Part shown: in pieces, positions 22,608 to 33,075 of the stretch
Numbering within the stretch: the first letter of the stretch is position 1
Layout of the letters: each line of letters begins with the position of its first letter
Source of the DNA: Hyphomicrobiales bacterium
Lineage (GTDB): Bacteria > Pseudomonadota > Alphaproteobacteria > Rhizobiales > Kaistiaceae
DNA length: 45,136 nt
Reading direction: 5' to 3'
NCBI GenBank assembly: GCA_024222895.1
Contig: JAAEOR010001082.1
Location: 1-45,136, forward strand
Position numbers and translations under genes: made by a program
The notes under the pieces: model-generated
What the model was told of the DNA's origin: nothing
Databases searched by the model: none
What the model saw: only the letters and a program-made list of their open reading frames with translations

Positions 22608-23894
22608 TCAGCCGATCCTTTCGATAGCGCCCATATAGGGTCGCAGGGCTTCCGGCACGGTGATCGAGCCGTCAGGGTTCTGGTAGTTCTCCATCACGGC
22701 GATCAATGCGCGGCCGACTGCCACTCCCGACCCGTTAAGGGTGTGGACGAGACGCGTCCCCTTGCCCTCCTTCGGCCGGTAACGGGCCTTCATCCGCCGC
22801 GCCTGGAAGTCTCCGCAGATGGAGCAGGAAGAGATCTCACGGTATTGCGCCTGGCCTGGCAACCAGACCTCGATGTCGTAGGTCTTCCGGGCAGCGAAGC
22901 CCATGTCGCCGGTCGACAATGTCATGGTACGATAATGCAGGTTGAGCCGCTGCATGACCGTCTCGGCACAGACGAGCAGGCGCTCCTGCTCGTCGAGCGA
23001 TTGCTCCGGCGTGGTGATCGACACGAGTTCGACCTTATTGAACTGGTGCTGTCGAAGCATCCCGCGAGTGTCCTTGCCGGCCGCCCCGGCCTCGGAGCGA
23101 AAACAAGGGGTCAACGCTGCGTAGCGACGCGGAAGTTCGTCCTCACTCAGGATCGATTCACGCACCAGGTTGGTTAGCGGAACCTCGGCAGTTGGGATCA
23201 GCCACAAACGTGACTCGGCGGTCTCATGCTCGGTGGCGAACATGTCCTCCGCTGCTTTTGGCAAATTCCCGGTACCAAAGGGTGCATCATCTCGGACCAG
23301 AAGCGGCGCCTGGGTTTCTTCGTAGCCGTGCTCGGTCGTGTGGAGATCGAGCATGAACTGGCCAAGCGCCCGTTCCAGCCGCGCGAGCCCGCAACGCAGC
23401 ACGACAAAACGGGAGCCAGAAAGCCTGGCGGCGGTCTCGAAATCCATCTGGCCGAGCACTTCGCCAAGCTCGAAATGCTCTTTGGCATCGTTCATCGTGG
23501 GTTTGGTCCCCCAACGCCGATACTCTGCGTTGGCCGCCTCGTCCGGTCCAACCGGAACGTCGTCGAGCGGCAGATTGGGGATCACCGCCAGCGCATCCTC
23601 CAGCGCCCGGTCGAGTATTCTACCCTTGCTCTCCGCCTCCTGAAGGAACGCCTTCAAATCCGCGACTTCAGCCATCAGCCGCTGGGCAGTCTCCTCGTCT
23701 CCGGATGCCTTGGCCTTGCCGATCGCCTTCGACGCGGTATTCCGCCGCGCCTGAGACTCCTCCAGCGCCTTGATATGGGTGCGCCGCTCTTCGTCCAGCG
23801 TAATCAGCGATCCCGCCGCGGGCGCGGCGCCACGGTCCTTCAGGGCGCGGTCAAGCGCCTCCGGGTTGTCACGAATCCATTTGATGTCGAGCAT
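22608..23894 (-). CDS. serS: Seryl-tRNA synthetase
   Basis: [64 protein letters not shown]. Confidence 0.96.
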   Translation of the reverse strand: MLDIKWIRDNPEALDRALKDRGAAPAAGSLITLDEERRTHIKALEESQARRNTASKAIGKAKASGDEETAQRLMAEVADLKAFLQEAESKGRILDRALEDALAVIPNLPLDDVPVGPDEAANAEYRRWGTKPTMNDAKEHFELGEVLGQMDFETAARLSGSRFVVLRCGLARLERALGQFMLDLHTTEHGYEETQAPLLVRDDAPFGTGNLPKAAEDMFATEHETAESRLWLIPTAEVPLTNLVRESILSEDELPRRYAALTPCFRSEAGAAGKDTRGMLRQHQFNKVELVSITTPEQSLDEQERLLVCAETVMQRLNLHYRTMTLSTGDMGFAARKTYDIEVWLPGQAQYREISSCSICGDFQARRMKARYRPKEGKGTRLVHTLNGSGVAVGRALIAVMENYQNPDGSITVPEALRPYMGAIERIG

Positions 23895-24042
23895 GGGAGC
23901 TGTCGCCGGTATGTCTTTCGGTCCCATAGGCCGCGGCCTTCAGACCAGGGAAATCCGCCAAAGGTCGCACTCGCAGAACCGGGCGCCGCGGAGATGCGCC
24001 GTCATACCTGCGTCAGCGCCGCGTGGGAAGACTCTCCGCCGT

Positions 24043-24891
24043 TTATTCGGCCGCCTCTGCGGCTGCTCGCGCTGCCTCGGCCTCCGCCCGTCGCCTCTCG
24101 ACAAAGCGCACCGAAAGGATTGAACCCTCGTAGAGGAGAAGCGTCGGGATGGCCAAACCGAACTGGGAGATGATGTCCGGCGGGGTCAGAATTGCCGCGG
24201 CGGCAAAGGCCGCGACGATTGCGTAACGCCGGAAGCGCCTCAGCGAGGCGACCGTGACGACACCAATCCGCGCCAGCAGGGTCAGCACGACCGGGAGTTG
24301 GAAAACCACACCGAACGCGAGGATCAGAGTCATGATCAAGCTGAGATATTCGTTGACCTTGGGAAGAAGCTCGATTGAGACCTGACCGTCGCCTCCCTCC
24401 TGTTCCAGACCCAGGAAGAATGACAGGGCCAGGGGCATGATAACGAAATAGACAACCGCCGCGCCAAGGATGAACAACAGCGGTGTTGCAATCAGGTAGG
24501 GGATGAAAGCGCCGCGCTCGTGCTTGTATAGGCCGGGCGCTACGAATTTGTAGATTTGGACGGCGATCACCGGAAACGCAAAAAAGATCGCTCCGAACAG
24601 CGCGACCTTGATCTGGGTGATGAAGAACTCCTGCGGGGCAGTGTAGATCAGTTTGACATCGCGAGACGGCCCGGCGGCCCACTCGAACGGAACGACCAGA
24701 ACGTTGTAGATGTCCTGGGCGAAAACGAAACACACGACAAACGCAACGAGCACGGCAATCATCGCCTGGATCAGGCGGGTGCGCAGTTCGATGATGTGCT
24801 CAATCAGAGGGGCGCGGCTGGCTTCGACCTCGTCATTGGCCTCTTTGGGCTCTTCGGACTTGTCCGCGTCAGGTGCAGTTGAATCGGTCAC
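24043..24891 (-). CDS. tatC: Sec-independent protein translocase TatC
   Basis: LIEHIIELRTRLIQAM, FAFPVIAVQIYKFVAPGLYKHERG, FGVVFQLPV. Confidence 0.95.
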   Translation of the reverse strand: MTDSTAPDADKSEEPKEANDEVEASRAPLIEHIIELRTRLIQAMIAVLVAFVVCFVFAQDIYNVLVVPFEWAAGPSRDVKLIYTAPQEFFITQIKVALFGAIFFAFPVIAVQIYKFVAPGLYKHERGAFIPYLIATPLLFILGAAVVYFVIMPLALSFFLGLEQEGGDGQVSIELLPKVNEYLSLIMTLILAFGVVFQLPVVLTLLARIGVVTVASLRRFRRYAIVAAFAAAAILTPPDIISQFGLAIPTLLLYEGSILSVRFVERRRAEAEAARAAAEAAE

Positions 24892-25481
24892 GTCTTGGCC
24901 TCTTCAACGACAACGTCGGGCGCCGACGTCATGACCGGTTCCCGCGGCTTTGCTGTCGCGCCGATTTCGGGCCTGAGCTCTTCCTCGGTCTCGGGAGAAG
25001 CCTCCGTCTCGGGAGAAGCCCCGGCCTCGGGAGAAGCCTCGGCCTCGGGAGAAGCCCCGGTCTCGGGAGATGCCCCGGTCTCGGGAGATGCCCCGGTCTC
25101 GGGAGATGCCCCGGTCTCGGGAGATGCCTCGCGCTCGGGTGGAGCCGCGGCGGCTGACTTCTCGCCGGGCGTCTCCGGTTTCTTGCCCTCTGACGCCGCC
25201 TTGAGATCCTCCTTGAATCCAGACTCTACCTTTGCGATCTCTTCCCGCACCTTGCCGATAGGATCGATCCGGCCGATATCGGTCACCTGTTTTTTGACGT
25301 CGTCGAGGTCTGCTTCGCGAATCGCCTCGTTGAATTGCCGCTGGAAATCGCCGGCCATGCGGCGCGCCTTGCCGGTCCAGTGCCCAACCGAGCGAAGCGC
25401 GCGCGGCAAATCCTTCGGGCCGATCACAATGATGGCCACGACCGCGATGAAAAGAAGCTCTGTCCAGCCGAGATCGAACAT
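24888..25481 (-). CDS. tatB: Sec-independent protein translocase TatB with hexapeptide-repeat C-terminal tail
   Basis: MFDLGWTELLFIAVVAIIVIGPKDLPRALRSVGHWTGKARRMAGDFQRQF; C-terminal (ASPETG)n tail; ATGA overlap with tatC. Confidence 0.93.
   Translation of the reverse strand: MFDLGWTELLFIAVVAIIVIGPKDLPRALRSVGHWTGKARRMAGDFQRQFNEAIREADLDDVKKQVTDIGRIDPIGKVREEIAKVESGFKEDLKAASEGKKPETPGEKSAAAAPPEREASPETGASPETGASPETGASPETGASPEAEASPEAGASPETEASPETEEELRPEIGATAKPREPVMTSAPDVVVEEAKT
24983..25126. repeat. In-frame 18-bp tandem repeat in tatB, about 8 units (degenerate ninth at 25127-25144)
   Basis: Units like ccccggtctcgggagatg; four adjacent units at 25055-25126 are identical, the other four vary. Encodes ASPE(T/A)(G/E) hexapeptides. 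Confidence 0.95.
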
Positions 25482-25551
25482 CTTGTTGCAACCCGGCCGC
25501 CCTTAACTTCGACGGCCGTTCAGGTGCCGCAGAGGTGCGGCTGCCCGGCTG

Positions 25552-25770
25552 TCAGGTTGCCTTGGTTTTTTCCCGGGACGCCTCGACATCCACGGTCATC
25601 GTTGGCTGATCGTCGATCTTCTGAGGCTCATCGTCGTCGGCGAGCCCTTTCTTGAAGCTCTTCATGCCTTTGGCGACATCGCCCATCAGGTCGGAAATCT
25701 TGCCGCGGCCGAAAAGAAGAACAACCACCAGCGCCACGATAAGAATTTGCCAGAGACTCAAACCACCCAT
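25552..25770 (-). CDS. tatA: Sec-independent protein translocase TatA
   Basis: [43 protein letters not shown]; start at 25770 chosen over upstream ORF extension. Confidence 0.94.
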   Translation of the reverse strand: MGGLSLWQILIVALVVVLLFGRGKISDLMGDVAKGMKSFKKGLADDDEPQKIDDQPTMTVDVEASREKTKAT

Positions 25771-25981
25771 TGGTTCACTCCACTCCATGTGCTTGCGGAC
25801 GACTATCGCAGACGCACTGCGCCGCCGCAATCGCCACCTGCACCAGATGTAGGGGGATAATGGCGATCAGGCAAACACTACAGCCTGCAAAAAGCTGTTT
25901 TTCTGGCCGCAGCTGCCTGGCGACGGGCAAACAACCGGGCGGAATCAATCGCCTACCTGCTATTTCCCGGCATATCGGCGT

Positions 25982-26713
25982 TCAGGCACCCTCCACCGCC
26001 TCGTCAAACAGGTCGTCGGCACTATCCAGGGGGTCTTCATCGTCGGTAAGTTGCTCCCCGACATGCGGTTCCGGCACACTGAAGTCGGACGGAACGCGAC
26101 TGTCGAGCAGGCCGGCGCCTTTCAGTTCGTCCAGGCCCGGCAGGTCCGCCACCGTATCCATGCCGAAATGGGAAAGAAAAGCATCGCTGGTTCCATAGGT
26201 AACCGGCCGGCCCGGCGTCCGTCGGCGGCCCCGCAGGCGAATCCAGCTCGCCTCAAGCAGCAGGTCGAGGGTCCCTTTGGAGGTCGCCACACCACGGATT
26301 TCCTCGATTTCAGCGCGCGTTACCGGTTGGTGATAGGCAATTATCGCGAGCGTCTCCATTGCCGCGCGAGACAGCCGTTTTTGTTCCACTGCCTCACGCG
26401 AAAGAAGAAATGCCAAGTCGGCGGCAGTTCGCAGGCTCCATTTACCTGCAACCTGCACGAGATTGACACCGCGATCAGCGTAAGTGTCCTGAAGGTCACG
26501 CAGCAGCCCGTTCACATCGGTCCCCTCGGGCAATCGTCCGGCGATGTCATCGGCAGCAAGCGGTTCAGAGGAAGCGAACAACAGTGCCTCGACCATGCGC
26601 ATTGTCTGATGGCGCTCTTCCGGAGTCCGGTCCCCGGCGACGGCGTCGTTGTCAACGGCAATCGTTACGACAGACGTAGGACTAGCCATGGGTGGCCTCC
26701 GATGGTGCTGCAT
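25982..26713 (-). CDS. scpB: Segregation and condensation protein B
   Basis: RMVEALLFASSEPLAADDIAGRLPEGTDV, AMETLAIIAYHQPVTRAEIEEIRGV; start may be 26689. Confidence 0.93.
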   Translation of the reverse strand: MQHHRRPPMASPTSVVTIAVDNDAVAGDRTPEERHQTMRMVEALLFASSEPLAADDIAGRLPEGTDVNGLLRDLQDTYADRGVNLVQVAGKWSLRTAADLAFLLSREAVEQKRLSRAAMETLAIIAYHQPVTRAEIEEIRGVATSKGTLDLLLEASWIRLRGRRRTPGRPVTYGTSDAFLSHFGMDTVADLPGLDELKGAGLLDSRVPSDFSVPEPHVGEQLTDDEDPLDSADDLFDEAVEGA

Positions 26714-27503
26714 CGCGCGGCATGTGGTCGCGGATGTACAGGGGAGCGAATGCTTCAGTCTGGCGAATCTCTATCCGCCCCTCGCGAACCAACTCGAGGC
26801 TGGCGCCAAAAGAGCTCGCCGTCACCGTTGCACGATCCTCGCCGGCCAAATAGGGCGCCAAGAAAGTCTCGAGAGGCGCCCAATCCGCCAGCGAGCCTAT
26901 CATCCCGGCCAGCAGCTCCTTGGCTTCTTGAAGCGACCACACGGTGCGCCTGCGTACGTGGACGATGGAGATCGACTGTTCCTGGCGGCGAGCGGCATAG
27001 GCGGACAGAAGGTCGTACAGCGTCGCCGAGTACTCGCTGCGCTTGACGACGGCCACGGGTTCCGGCGCTCCCCGCGCCAGGACGTCGCGACCCAGCCTGT
27101 CGCGATTCGCCAACCGCGCCGCGGCGTCACGCATTGCCTCAAGCCGCTGGAGTCGAAATGCCAATTCCGCGGCCAGTTCCTCGCCGCTCGGCTCGTCGGA
27201 CTCCGGTTCCGGAAGGAGAAGACGCGACTTGAGATAGGCGAGCCACGCCGCCATGACCAGATAATCCGCCGCGACTTCGAGCCGAATGCGACGGACCTCC
27301 TCGATGAAGTCCAGGTACTGCTCCGCCAATGCGAGGATTGAGATGCGCGTGATGTCAACCTTCTGGCTGCGAGCAAGGGCCAGAAGCAAATCCAGCGGCC
27401 CCTCGAACCCGTCGACGTCGACGACCAGCGCAGGCTCTGCATCCGCGCGCTCGAGCGGCGAAAACGCCTCCCAGATCTCGTTCTGATCCGCGGCCACGAT
27501 CAC
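26682..27503 (-). CDS. scpA: Segregation and condensation protein A
   Basis: VDVDGFEGPLDLLLALARSQKVDITRISILALAEQYLDFIEE. Confidence 0.94.
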   Translation of the reverse strand: MIVAADQNEIWEAFSPLERADAEPALVVDVDGFEGPLDLLLALARSQKVDITRISILALAEQYLDFIEEVRRIRLEVAADYLVMAAWLAYLKSRLLLPEPESDEPSGEELAAELAFRLQRLEAMRDAAARLANRDRLGRDVLARGAPEPVAVVKRSEYSATLYDLLSAYAARRQEQSISIVHVRRRTVWSLQEAKELLAGMIGSLADWAPLETFLAPYLAGEDRATVTASSFGASLELVREGRIEIRQTEAFAPLYIRDHMPRDAAPSEATHG

Positions 27504-28534
27504 ACGGCCTCCGCCCGATTGACCATGTCAGCCAGCGCAATGAACTCTTCTCGGCCCGCCATGCGATCGAACGACAAAGGAGCCTGGGCACATGCCAGAA
27601 GGTGCTCAGCTCGCTCGCCGGATCGGCCGGCGAGCTCAGGCACCGCCTCCGCCACTGCACGCATCTCTTCGATTTTGCCGTTGCAATGAAGCACAATATC
27701 GCAACCGGCGTCATGTACGGCCGCCGCACGAACGGCACAGTCGCCGGTCAGTGCATCCATCGAAAGATCATCGCTCATGAGGAGTCCGTCAAAACCGATT
27801 CGCTCACGGATAATATCGCGGATCACAGCCGATGACGTTGTTGCCGGCCTTTTTACGTCGATCGACGTGTAGCGTATGTGAGCCGTCATCGCTCCCGGCA
27901 GATCGGCCAGTGCAACGAACGGAGCAAAGTCGATCTCGGCCAGCAGGTCGAGGCCAGCGTCTACCGATGGCAGGCTGACATGGCTGTCGGAAATCGCTCG
28001 ACCCTGGCCGGGCATATGTTTGACCACCGGACACACACCGCCAGCGCTCAAGCCATCTGCCAAGGAGCGCCCGAGGATTGCCACGAGCCCTGGATCACTG
28101 CCGAACGACCGGTCGCCGATCGCTTCGCTGGTGTGGGGCGTTGCGACATCAAGAACCGGAGCGCAGTCTACCGTTATGCCAAGCGGCTGAAGATCGCTGG
28201 CGATTAGCCGACCCAGGAGCCACGCAGCCCGAACGCCGCGATCGAGATCGTCTTCGGCAATCCTGCCAATGACCCGGCATGCCGGATAATCAGGCCAATG
28301 CGGAGGCCTCAGCCTGCGAACGCGCCCGCCCTCCTGATCGATCAGCACCGCGGCGTCGGGTCGCCCGACTGCGGCGCGGAATGCCACGACCAGATCGCGG
28401 ATCTGATCCGGCGTCTCGCAATTGCGACCAAACAGGATCAGCCCCCAAGGGTGCTCCCGGGAAAAAAAGGCCGTCTCCTCAGCCGTTAGTCGCGGCCCGC
28501 TGCAACCCGAAATAAAGGCTTTCGCCGCCATCAC
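27500..28534 (-). CDS. nagZ: Beta-N-acetylhexosaminidase
   Basis: LILFGRNCETPDQIRDLV, AVLIDQEGGRVRRLR, VVKHMPGQGRAISDSHVSLP, LLMSDDLSMDAL. Confidence 0.94.
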   Translation of the reverse strand: MMAAKAFISGCSGPRLTAEETAFFSREHPWGLILFGRNCETPDQIRDLVVAFRAAVGRPDAAVLIDQEGGRVRRLRPPHWPDYPACRVIGRIAEDDLDRGVRAAWLLGRLIASDLQPLGITVDCAPVLDVATPHTSEAIGDRSFGSDPGLVAILGRSLADGLSAGGVCPVVKHMPGQGRAISDSHVSLPSVDAGLDLLAEIDFAPFVALADLPGAMTAHIRYTSIDVKRPATTSSAVIRDIIRERIGFDGLLMSDDLSMDALTGDCAVRAAAVHDAGCDIVLHCNGKIEEMRAVAEAVPELAGRSGERAEHLLACAQAPLSFDRMAGREEFIALADMVNRAEAV

Positions 28535-28550
28535 CCCTCGCCGAGCCTGA

Positions 28551-28719
28551 CCAGTGCTCCGATTCCGACTTTTGCTACCCCTTGCAACACCCGCTCGAGC
28601 AAAGTCGGGATCACAGGGACCACCGGCAAATCTATGATCCTAGTGGAGCTTTCGAACTCTGACATTTGAGCGACGGCCTTGCCGTAAGCGGGGCTCAAAT
28701 GTCAAATTCGCACCACTAA
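28551..28719 (+). repeat. Composite paired-hairpin repeat, copy 1 (degenerate; order B 28551-28626, spacer 28627-28639, A 28640-28719)
   Basis: Hand alignment to copy 3: cCAGTGcTCCGAtTCCGACtTTTGCTACCCcttGCAaCACCC... and CTAGTGGAGCTTTCGAACTCTGACATTTGAG...CTCAAATGTCAAATTCGCACCACTAA. Confidence 0.85.
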
Positions 28720-30998
28720 CGCGCCAAGATGCATTCGCCGCCGGCCGCTTTCAGGTCCTCGCAAAGCCTTGATGCGTCGCGACTCGAAAACGGGCCGATC
28801 CGGACTCGGTAGTAGATGCCGCGGTCACCGAGATCGGCCCGAATAATGGCTGCCTGGTAGGGGCCGAGGATGCCGGGATAACGGTTCTGGAGGCTGCTGT
28901 AGGTCGACCGGGCGGCGTCTTCCGTCCGCTGGGCAGACACCTGAACCAAAACACCGCCAGAGCCGGCCGAAGGTGCCGCGGACGCCGGCACGGTTCCAGC
29001 CGCCAGGTCAATGGGACCGCCGTTCCCGGATGTCTGATTCTGCGGCGGCGCAGGCGCGGGATCCGGCCTCGTCGTCTCCACAGGCGCCGGCGCCGGAGAG
29101 GGCTCCGGGTCGCTCGGTGCGTCATTGACAACGGTCTCGGCGGGTTCGGCGGTCGCCACCACCGTTTCCTCGGGTTGCGCGACAAGCGGGACAGGTTCCG
29201 GCTCAGGAACCAGTGACAATCCGCGATCGGGATCAGTAACACCGAGCGGATCGGGATTAACCGCGACATCCTCCCCCTCAAGCACAGCGTCCATGTCCGT
29301 TCGCATGTCGGTGGCCACGCTGGCCAGGTCGCTGGACTGACCGTCGGCGCCGTCCAGGCCTTCGGCCCCTGCCGCGCCCTCCTCGACCGCTTCGCTGGAC
29401 ACAATCGTACCGTCAGGACGCACAACAACCGTGCGGACCTTCTTCGGACCAATGGATGCATCGGCCGCCGCGGGCAAATCGCTTTCGGCGTCCGTCGAAC
29501 CCACTCCATCGCCGGAGTCCGCGATTGGGCCATCGATCCCCGGCCCGCCGGGGACAATCACCCTGGCAATCGGGTTGTTGGCGAGATCCTCGTCATCGGC
29601 AGGAACGTCGACAATCGGGTCATCCCCGCCGGTCACCAAAGTGGTCTCGGAGCCCGTCTCGGTATCGTCGACGCGATCATAGATGAGTTTGCCCTGCTGA
29701 TCCTGATCTGTGGCTGCCGGGGCGTCGGGAAACACCTTGGTGGGGGTCGAATCGGCGGCAATGACCGGCGGCGGCTCATCGCTTTGTGTATCTCCGCCCA
29801 TCAGATACGCCGCAGCCGCGCCAGCGAGCGCGATGACAAAGATACCACCGATAACCGCCACTGCTCGCCCGGACCGGCGACGCTTGAGGCTCGCAAGCTC
29901 CTCCTCGGGAAACGGCGGAAGATCGTCTTCAGGAGCGTAGGCCGCAGTATCCAGGTCCTCGAGGGAGAAATCGTCTGGGAAATCAGCGCCATCGCCCCCC
30001 TGAACATGCTGTGAAGGCCGGGCTTCCGGTTCGATCGGTTCGGAAGGAGGCGCAGGTACCCGAGGCGGCTCTGGCCTCACGCGCGCTGCGGCTCTGGGCG
30101 GGGCAAGACGCGGCGGCCGGTCATCACTTCGCTGTGGTGTGTCGGCGCCATGACGGCGGCTGGCAGCGGGAACAGCCGGTTCGGCCGGAAGGACATCATC
30201 CTCCTGCGCTACACCCGGTCGCGACGGACGCAAACGAAGCCGCGAGAAATCAGAACGCGTCGCCGGACGCCTGGGTGGCGCGGGTTGCCGTTCAGCGACC
30301 GGCGGTTCCTCGGACTGCGCCGGCGGCTCCGAAGGAGGCTCGGGCTGGCGATAGAGTTGCCGCGGCGGTCGGGTCAGGACAGCCGGCGGTGGCTCGACAG
30401 AATCGACCGGCGGAGGCTCGGCAGGCTCAACCGGCGGAGGCGACGCCGGCTCGGGTGGCGTTGGCGGTGAAGGGGAAATGGCCTCAGGAGGCGGTTGTCT
30501 CGGCGGCTCTACCGGATCCTGGAGCTCTGCCAACACGTCCTCGACAGTCGCCATCGGTTCCAACGGTAGTGGTTCGACCGGTACCGCGGCTGGCGGCTCC
30601 GGCTCTGGCCCTGGAACCAGCGGCGACAGGTCCACATTCGGCTCAACCGGCCCGGGCGCGGGCGGTAAAACCGGGTCGGACGCCGCTTTATTGACCGTCG
30701 GTTGCCCCCCCTCCGGCGGCGCCGGTTCCGATTCGCCAAACGGCTCTCCAAGCGCCGCAAACGATGCCTGAAGGTCGTTCAGTAGTTCCGATTCGAGATC
30801 CGCGGCAATGTCGTTCTCGGCTGCCTCCTCGGGCGCCGGCACCGTCTTGCCCTTTTCCGCGGGCGGCGGATCAAAACTGGCACGGCCCGTAACGATACGC
30901 GCAAGTTCGGCGAGCGGATCGTCACCCTCGTCCGAAGCTACCGGCCTGCGGTCCCCGGGCGGTCGGACAGTCAGTTTTGGATCATAGCGATCGGGCAT
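28716..30998 (-). CDS. Proline-rich single-pass membrane protein with C-terminal SPOR domain
   Basis: 760 aa; long Pro/Glu-rich N-terminal region, TM AVAVIGGIFVIALAGAAAAYLMGG, C-terminal GGVLVQVSAQRTEDAARSTYSSLQNRYPGIL...YYRVRIGPFSSRDASRLCEDLKAAGGECILAR. Confidence 0.88.
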   Translation of the reverse strand: MPDRYDPKLTVRPPGDRRPVASDEGDDPLAELARIVTGRASFDPPPAEKGKTVPAPEEAAENDIAADLESELLNDLQASFAALGEPFGESEPAPPEGGQPTVNKAASDPVLPPAPGPVEPNVDLSPLVPGPEPEPPAAVPVEPLPLEPMATVEDVLAELQDPVEPPRQPPPEAISPSPPTPPEPASPPPVEPAEPPPVDSVEPPPAVLTRPPRQLYRQPEPPSEPPAQSEEPPVAERQPAPPRRPATRSDFSRLRLRPSRPGVAQEDDVLPAEPAVPAASRRHGADTPQRSDDRPPRLAPPRAAARVRPEPPRVPAPPSEPIEPEARPSQHVQGGDGADFPDDFSLEDLDTAAYAPEDDLPPFPEEELASLKRRRSGRAVAVIGGIFVIALAGAAAAYLMGGDTQSDEPPPVIAADSTPTKVFPDAPAATDQDQQGKLIYDRVDDTETGSETTLVTGGDDPIVDVPADDEDLANNPIARVIVPGGPGIDGPIADSGDGVGSTDAESDLPAAADASIGPKKVRTVVVRPDGTIVSSEAVEEGAAGAEGLDGADGQSSDLASVATDMRTDMDAVLEGEDVAVNPDPLGVTDPDRGLSLVPEPEPVPLVAQPEETVVATAEPAETVVNDAPSDPEPSPAPAPVETTRPDPAPAPPQNQTSGNGGPIDLAAGTVPASAAPSAGSGGVLVQVSAQRTEDAARSTYSSLQNRYPGILGPYQAAIIRADLGDRGIYYRVRIGPFSSRDASRLCEDLKAAGGECILAR

Positions 30999-31049
30999 CG
31001 GGTCTTACTTTCAATTCCAGAGCGTGGCGATCGCCTGTCCCGAGCGACG

Positions 31050-32807
31050 TCAACGCATTTCCTCGGGCGCGCGTACGCCGAGGATGGCCAGCCCCGACGA
31101 CAACACCAGTTTTATGGCATGAACGAGGGCAAGCCGCGCCATGGTCAACTCTGATTCAGTTTGGTTAATAAATCGCAATTGCGGCGACTCCTTGCCGCGA
31201 TTCCAGTGGGCGTGAAACGCGGCCGACAGCTCGTAAAGGTAGAATGAGACGCGATGGGGCTCGCGAGCGACCGCGGCCGCCTCGACTATTCTTGGAAACT
31301 CAAGCAACCGTCGCACCAGAGCGAGTTCTCCCGCGTCCACGAGGCCATCAAGGTCGGTGGCGATCAACGATGCTTTGCTGACGTCGAGCTGCGGCATTTC
31401 GCTCGTAGCCTGCCTAAATACCGAACAGGTCCGGGCATGGGCGTACTGAACGTAGAACACCGGGTTGTCTTTTGACTGTTCGGTGACTTTATCGAAATCA
31501 AAATCGAGCTGCGCGTCGTTTTTCCGATATACCATCATGAAGCGGACCGGATCGGGGCCGACTTCGTCCACCAGGTCCCGCAATGTGACGAAGTCGCCGG
31601 CGCGCTTGGACATCTTCACCGGCTCGCCACCCCGCAGCAGCCGGACAATCTGGACCAGCTTCACCTCCAGATCCGCTTCGTTGCCGCTTAGCGCGGCCAC
31701 CGCAGCCTGCATCCGCTTGACATAACCACCATGGTCTGCGCCCCAGATATCGACCATATGCCGGAAGCCGCGCCGCATCTTGCTGTAGTGGTAGGCGATA
31801 TCGGCGGCGAAATAAGTGGGGCTTCCATCGGATTTGATCAGCGGCCTGTCCACGTCATCGCCGAACTCGGTCGACCGAAACAGGATTTGTTCACGATCCT
31901 CCCAGTCGTCTGGAAGCTGCCCTTTAGGTGGCGGCAGCCGGCCCTTGTAAACAAGCCCTTTCTTCTCGAGTTCCGTGGTCGCCTCGGCGATGGCATCGAT
32001 ACCGCCGCTGCTCAGAGTGTCCTCGGAGAAAAAGACATCATGGCCAATGTCGAGTAGCGCCAGATCATCACGAATCGCATTCATCATCGCACGGATGGTC
32101 GTCTTGCGCACCACCGGCAGCCATTCCGCCTCCGACATGGCCCGTAGCCGGTCGCCGTATTCGGTGGCAAGCGCTGCTCCAACCGGCCTCAGATAGTCGC
32201 CTGGATAGAACCCCTCCGGCATCGCCCCGATCGCCTCGCCAAGCGCCTCCCGGTAGCGCAGGAAAGCGGAACGGGCGAGCACATCGACCTGTGCCCCAGA
32301 GTCGTTGATGTAATATTCGCGGGTCACTTCATAGCCGGCAGCATCCAGTAGATTGGCGAGAACATCTCCCACCACTGCACCGCGACAGTGCCCGATATGC
32401 ATGGGGCCGGTCGGATTGGCGGACACATACTCGACGTTGATCCTCTTGCCGCCGCCGATGCCGGAACGTCCAAAGTCAGCGCCCGACCGCAGAAGCGCCC
32501 CCAGAGCCCGGTGCCAGTAGCCCGCGGTCAGCCGCAGATTGAGGAATCCTGGCCCGGCAACCTCCGCCGTCTCGACATCCTCATCGCCGGCGAGGGCTTC
32601 GGCGAGGCGAATGGCGAGCTCCCGCGGCTTCATTCCGAGCGGCCTGGCGAGAACCATCGCAGCGTTGGACGCGAGGTCGCCATGCGCCGGATCGCGGGGT
32701 GGCTCGACCACCAGCCGCCCGGTATCGAGGTCACGGCACCCTTCCTGTTCGCCAATCACGCCGATGGCGGTGGTCAGTCGCTGGGTGAAGTCCTGAAAAA
32801 TGTTCAT
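31050..32807 (-). CDS. argS: Arginyl-tRNA synthetase
   Basis: [24 protein letters not shown] (HIGH), [29 protein letters not shown]. Confidence 0.96.
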   Translation of the reverse strand: MNIFQDFTQRLTTAIGVIGEQEGCRDLDTGRLVVEPPRDPAHGDLASNAAMVLARPLGMKPRELAIRLAEALAGDEDVETAEVAGPGFLNLRLTAGYWHRALGALLRSGADFGRSGIGGGKRINVEYVSANPTGPMHIGHCRGAVVGDVLANLLDAAGYEVTREYYINDSGAQVDVLARSAFLRYREALGEAIGAMPEGFYPGDYLRPVGAALATEYGDRLRAMSEAEWLPVVRKTTIRAMMNAIRDDLALLDIGHDVFFSEDTLSSGGIDAIAEATTELEKKGLVYKGRLPPPKGQLPDDWEDREQILFRSTEFGDDVDRPLIKSDGSPTYFAADIAYHYSKMRRGFRHMVDIWGADHGGYVKRMQAAVAALSGNEADLEVKLVQIVRLLRGGEPVKMSKRAGDFVTLRDLVDEVGPDPVRFMMVYRKNDAQLDFDFDKVTEQSKDNPVFYVQYAHARTCSVFRQATSEMPQLDVSKASLIATDLDGLVDAGELALVRRLLEFPRIVEAAAVAREPHRVSFYLYELSAAFHAHWNRGKESPQLRFINQTESELTMARLALVHAIKLVLSSGLAILGVRAPEEMR

Positions 32808-33075
32808 GTTTGGCCAATAATCGGATGTCGCGCCGCCTAGCCCAAATACCCGGTGGGGTCAAACGTTACACCAACGCCCGATTCGTCTCGCGACCACGAG
32901 CCTGCTCCCAGTCTCGACGTTGGACATACTGTGCTGACGGGTTACAGCGAAGCACCGTGGCCGCTCCTTTCCCGAGGATGCTCGGGTCGAGGAAAATGAC
33001 CGGGCCGGCGCCGACGCTACGGCAAGAAGACTGCCTGGCTTCTGCAGCGACGGCGCAAACGCGTCCGTGGCCACC

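Noticed and set aside
24983-25126. Regular repeat array that could be mistaken for CRISPR
   Set aside because: 18-bp units are directly tandem with no spacers and are in frame inside tatB.
24873-25157. Plus-strand ORF encoding GLGRSPGLGRSLGLGRSP repeats, and a second plus-strand ORF (24895..25506) of SGEASASGEAPVSGDAP
   Set aside because: Both are antisense readings of the tatB 18-bp tandem repeat; periodic composition keeps several frames open.
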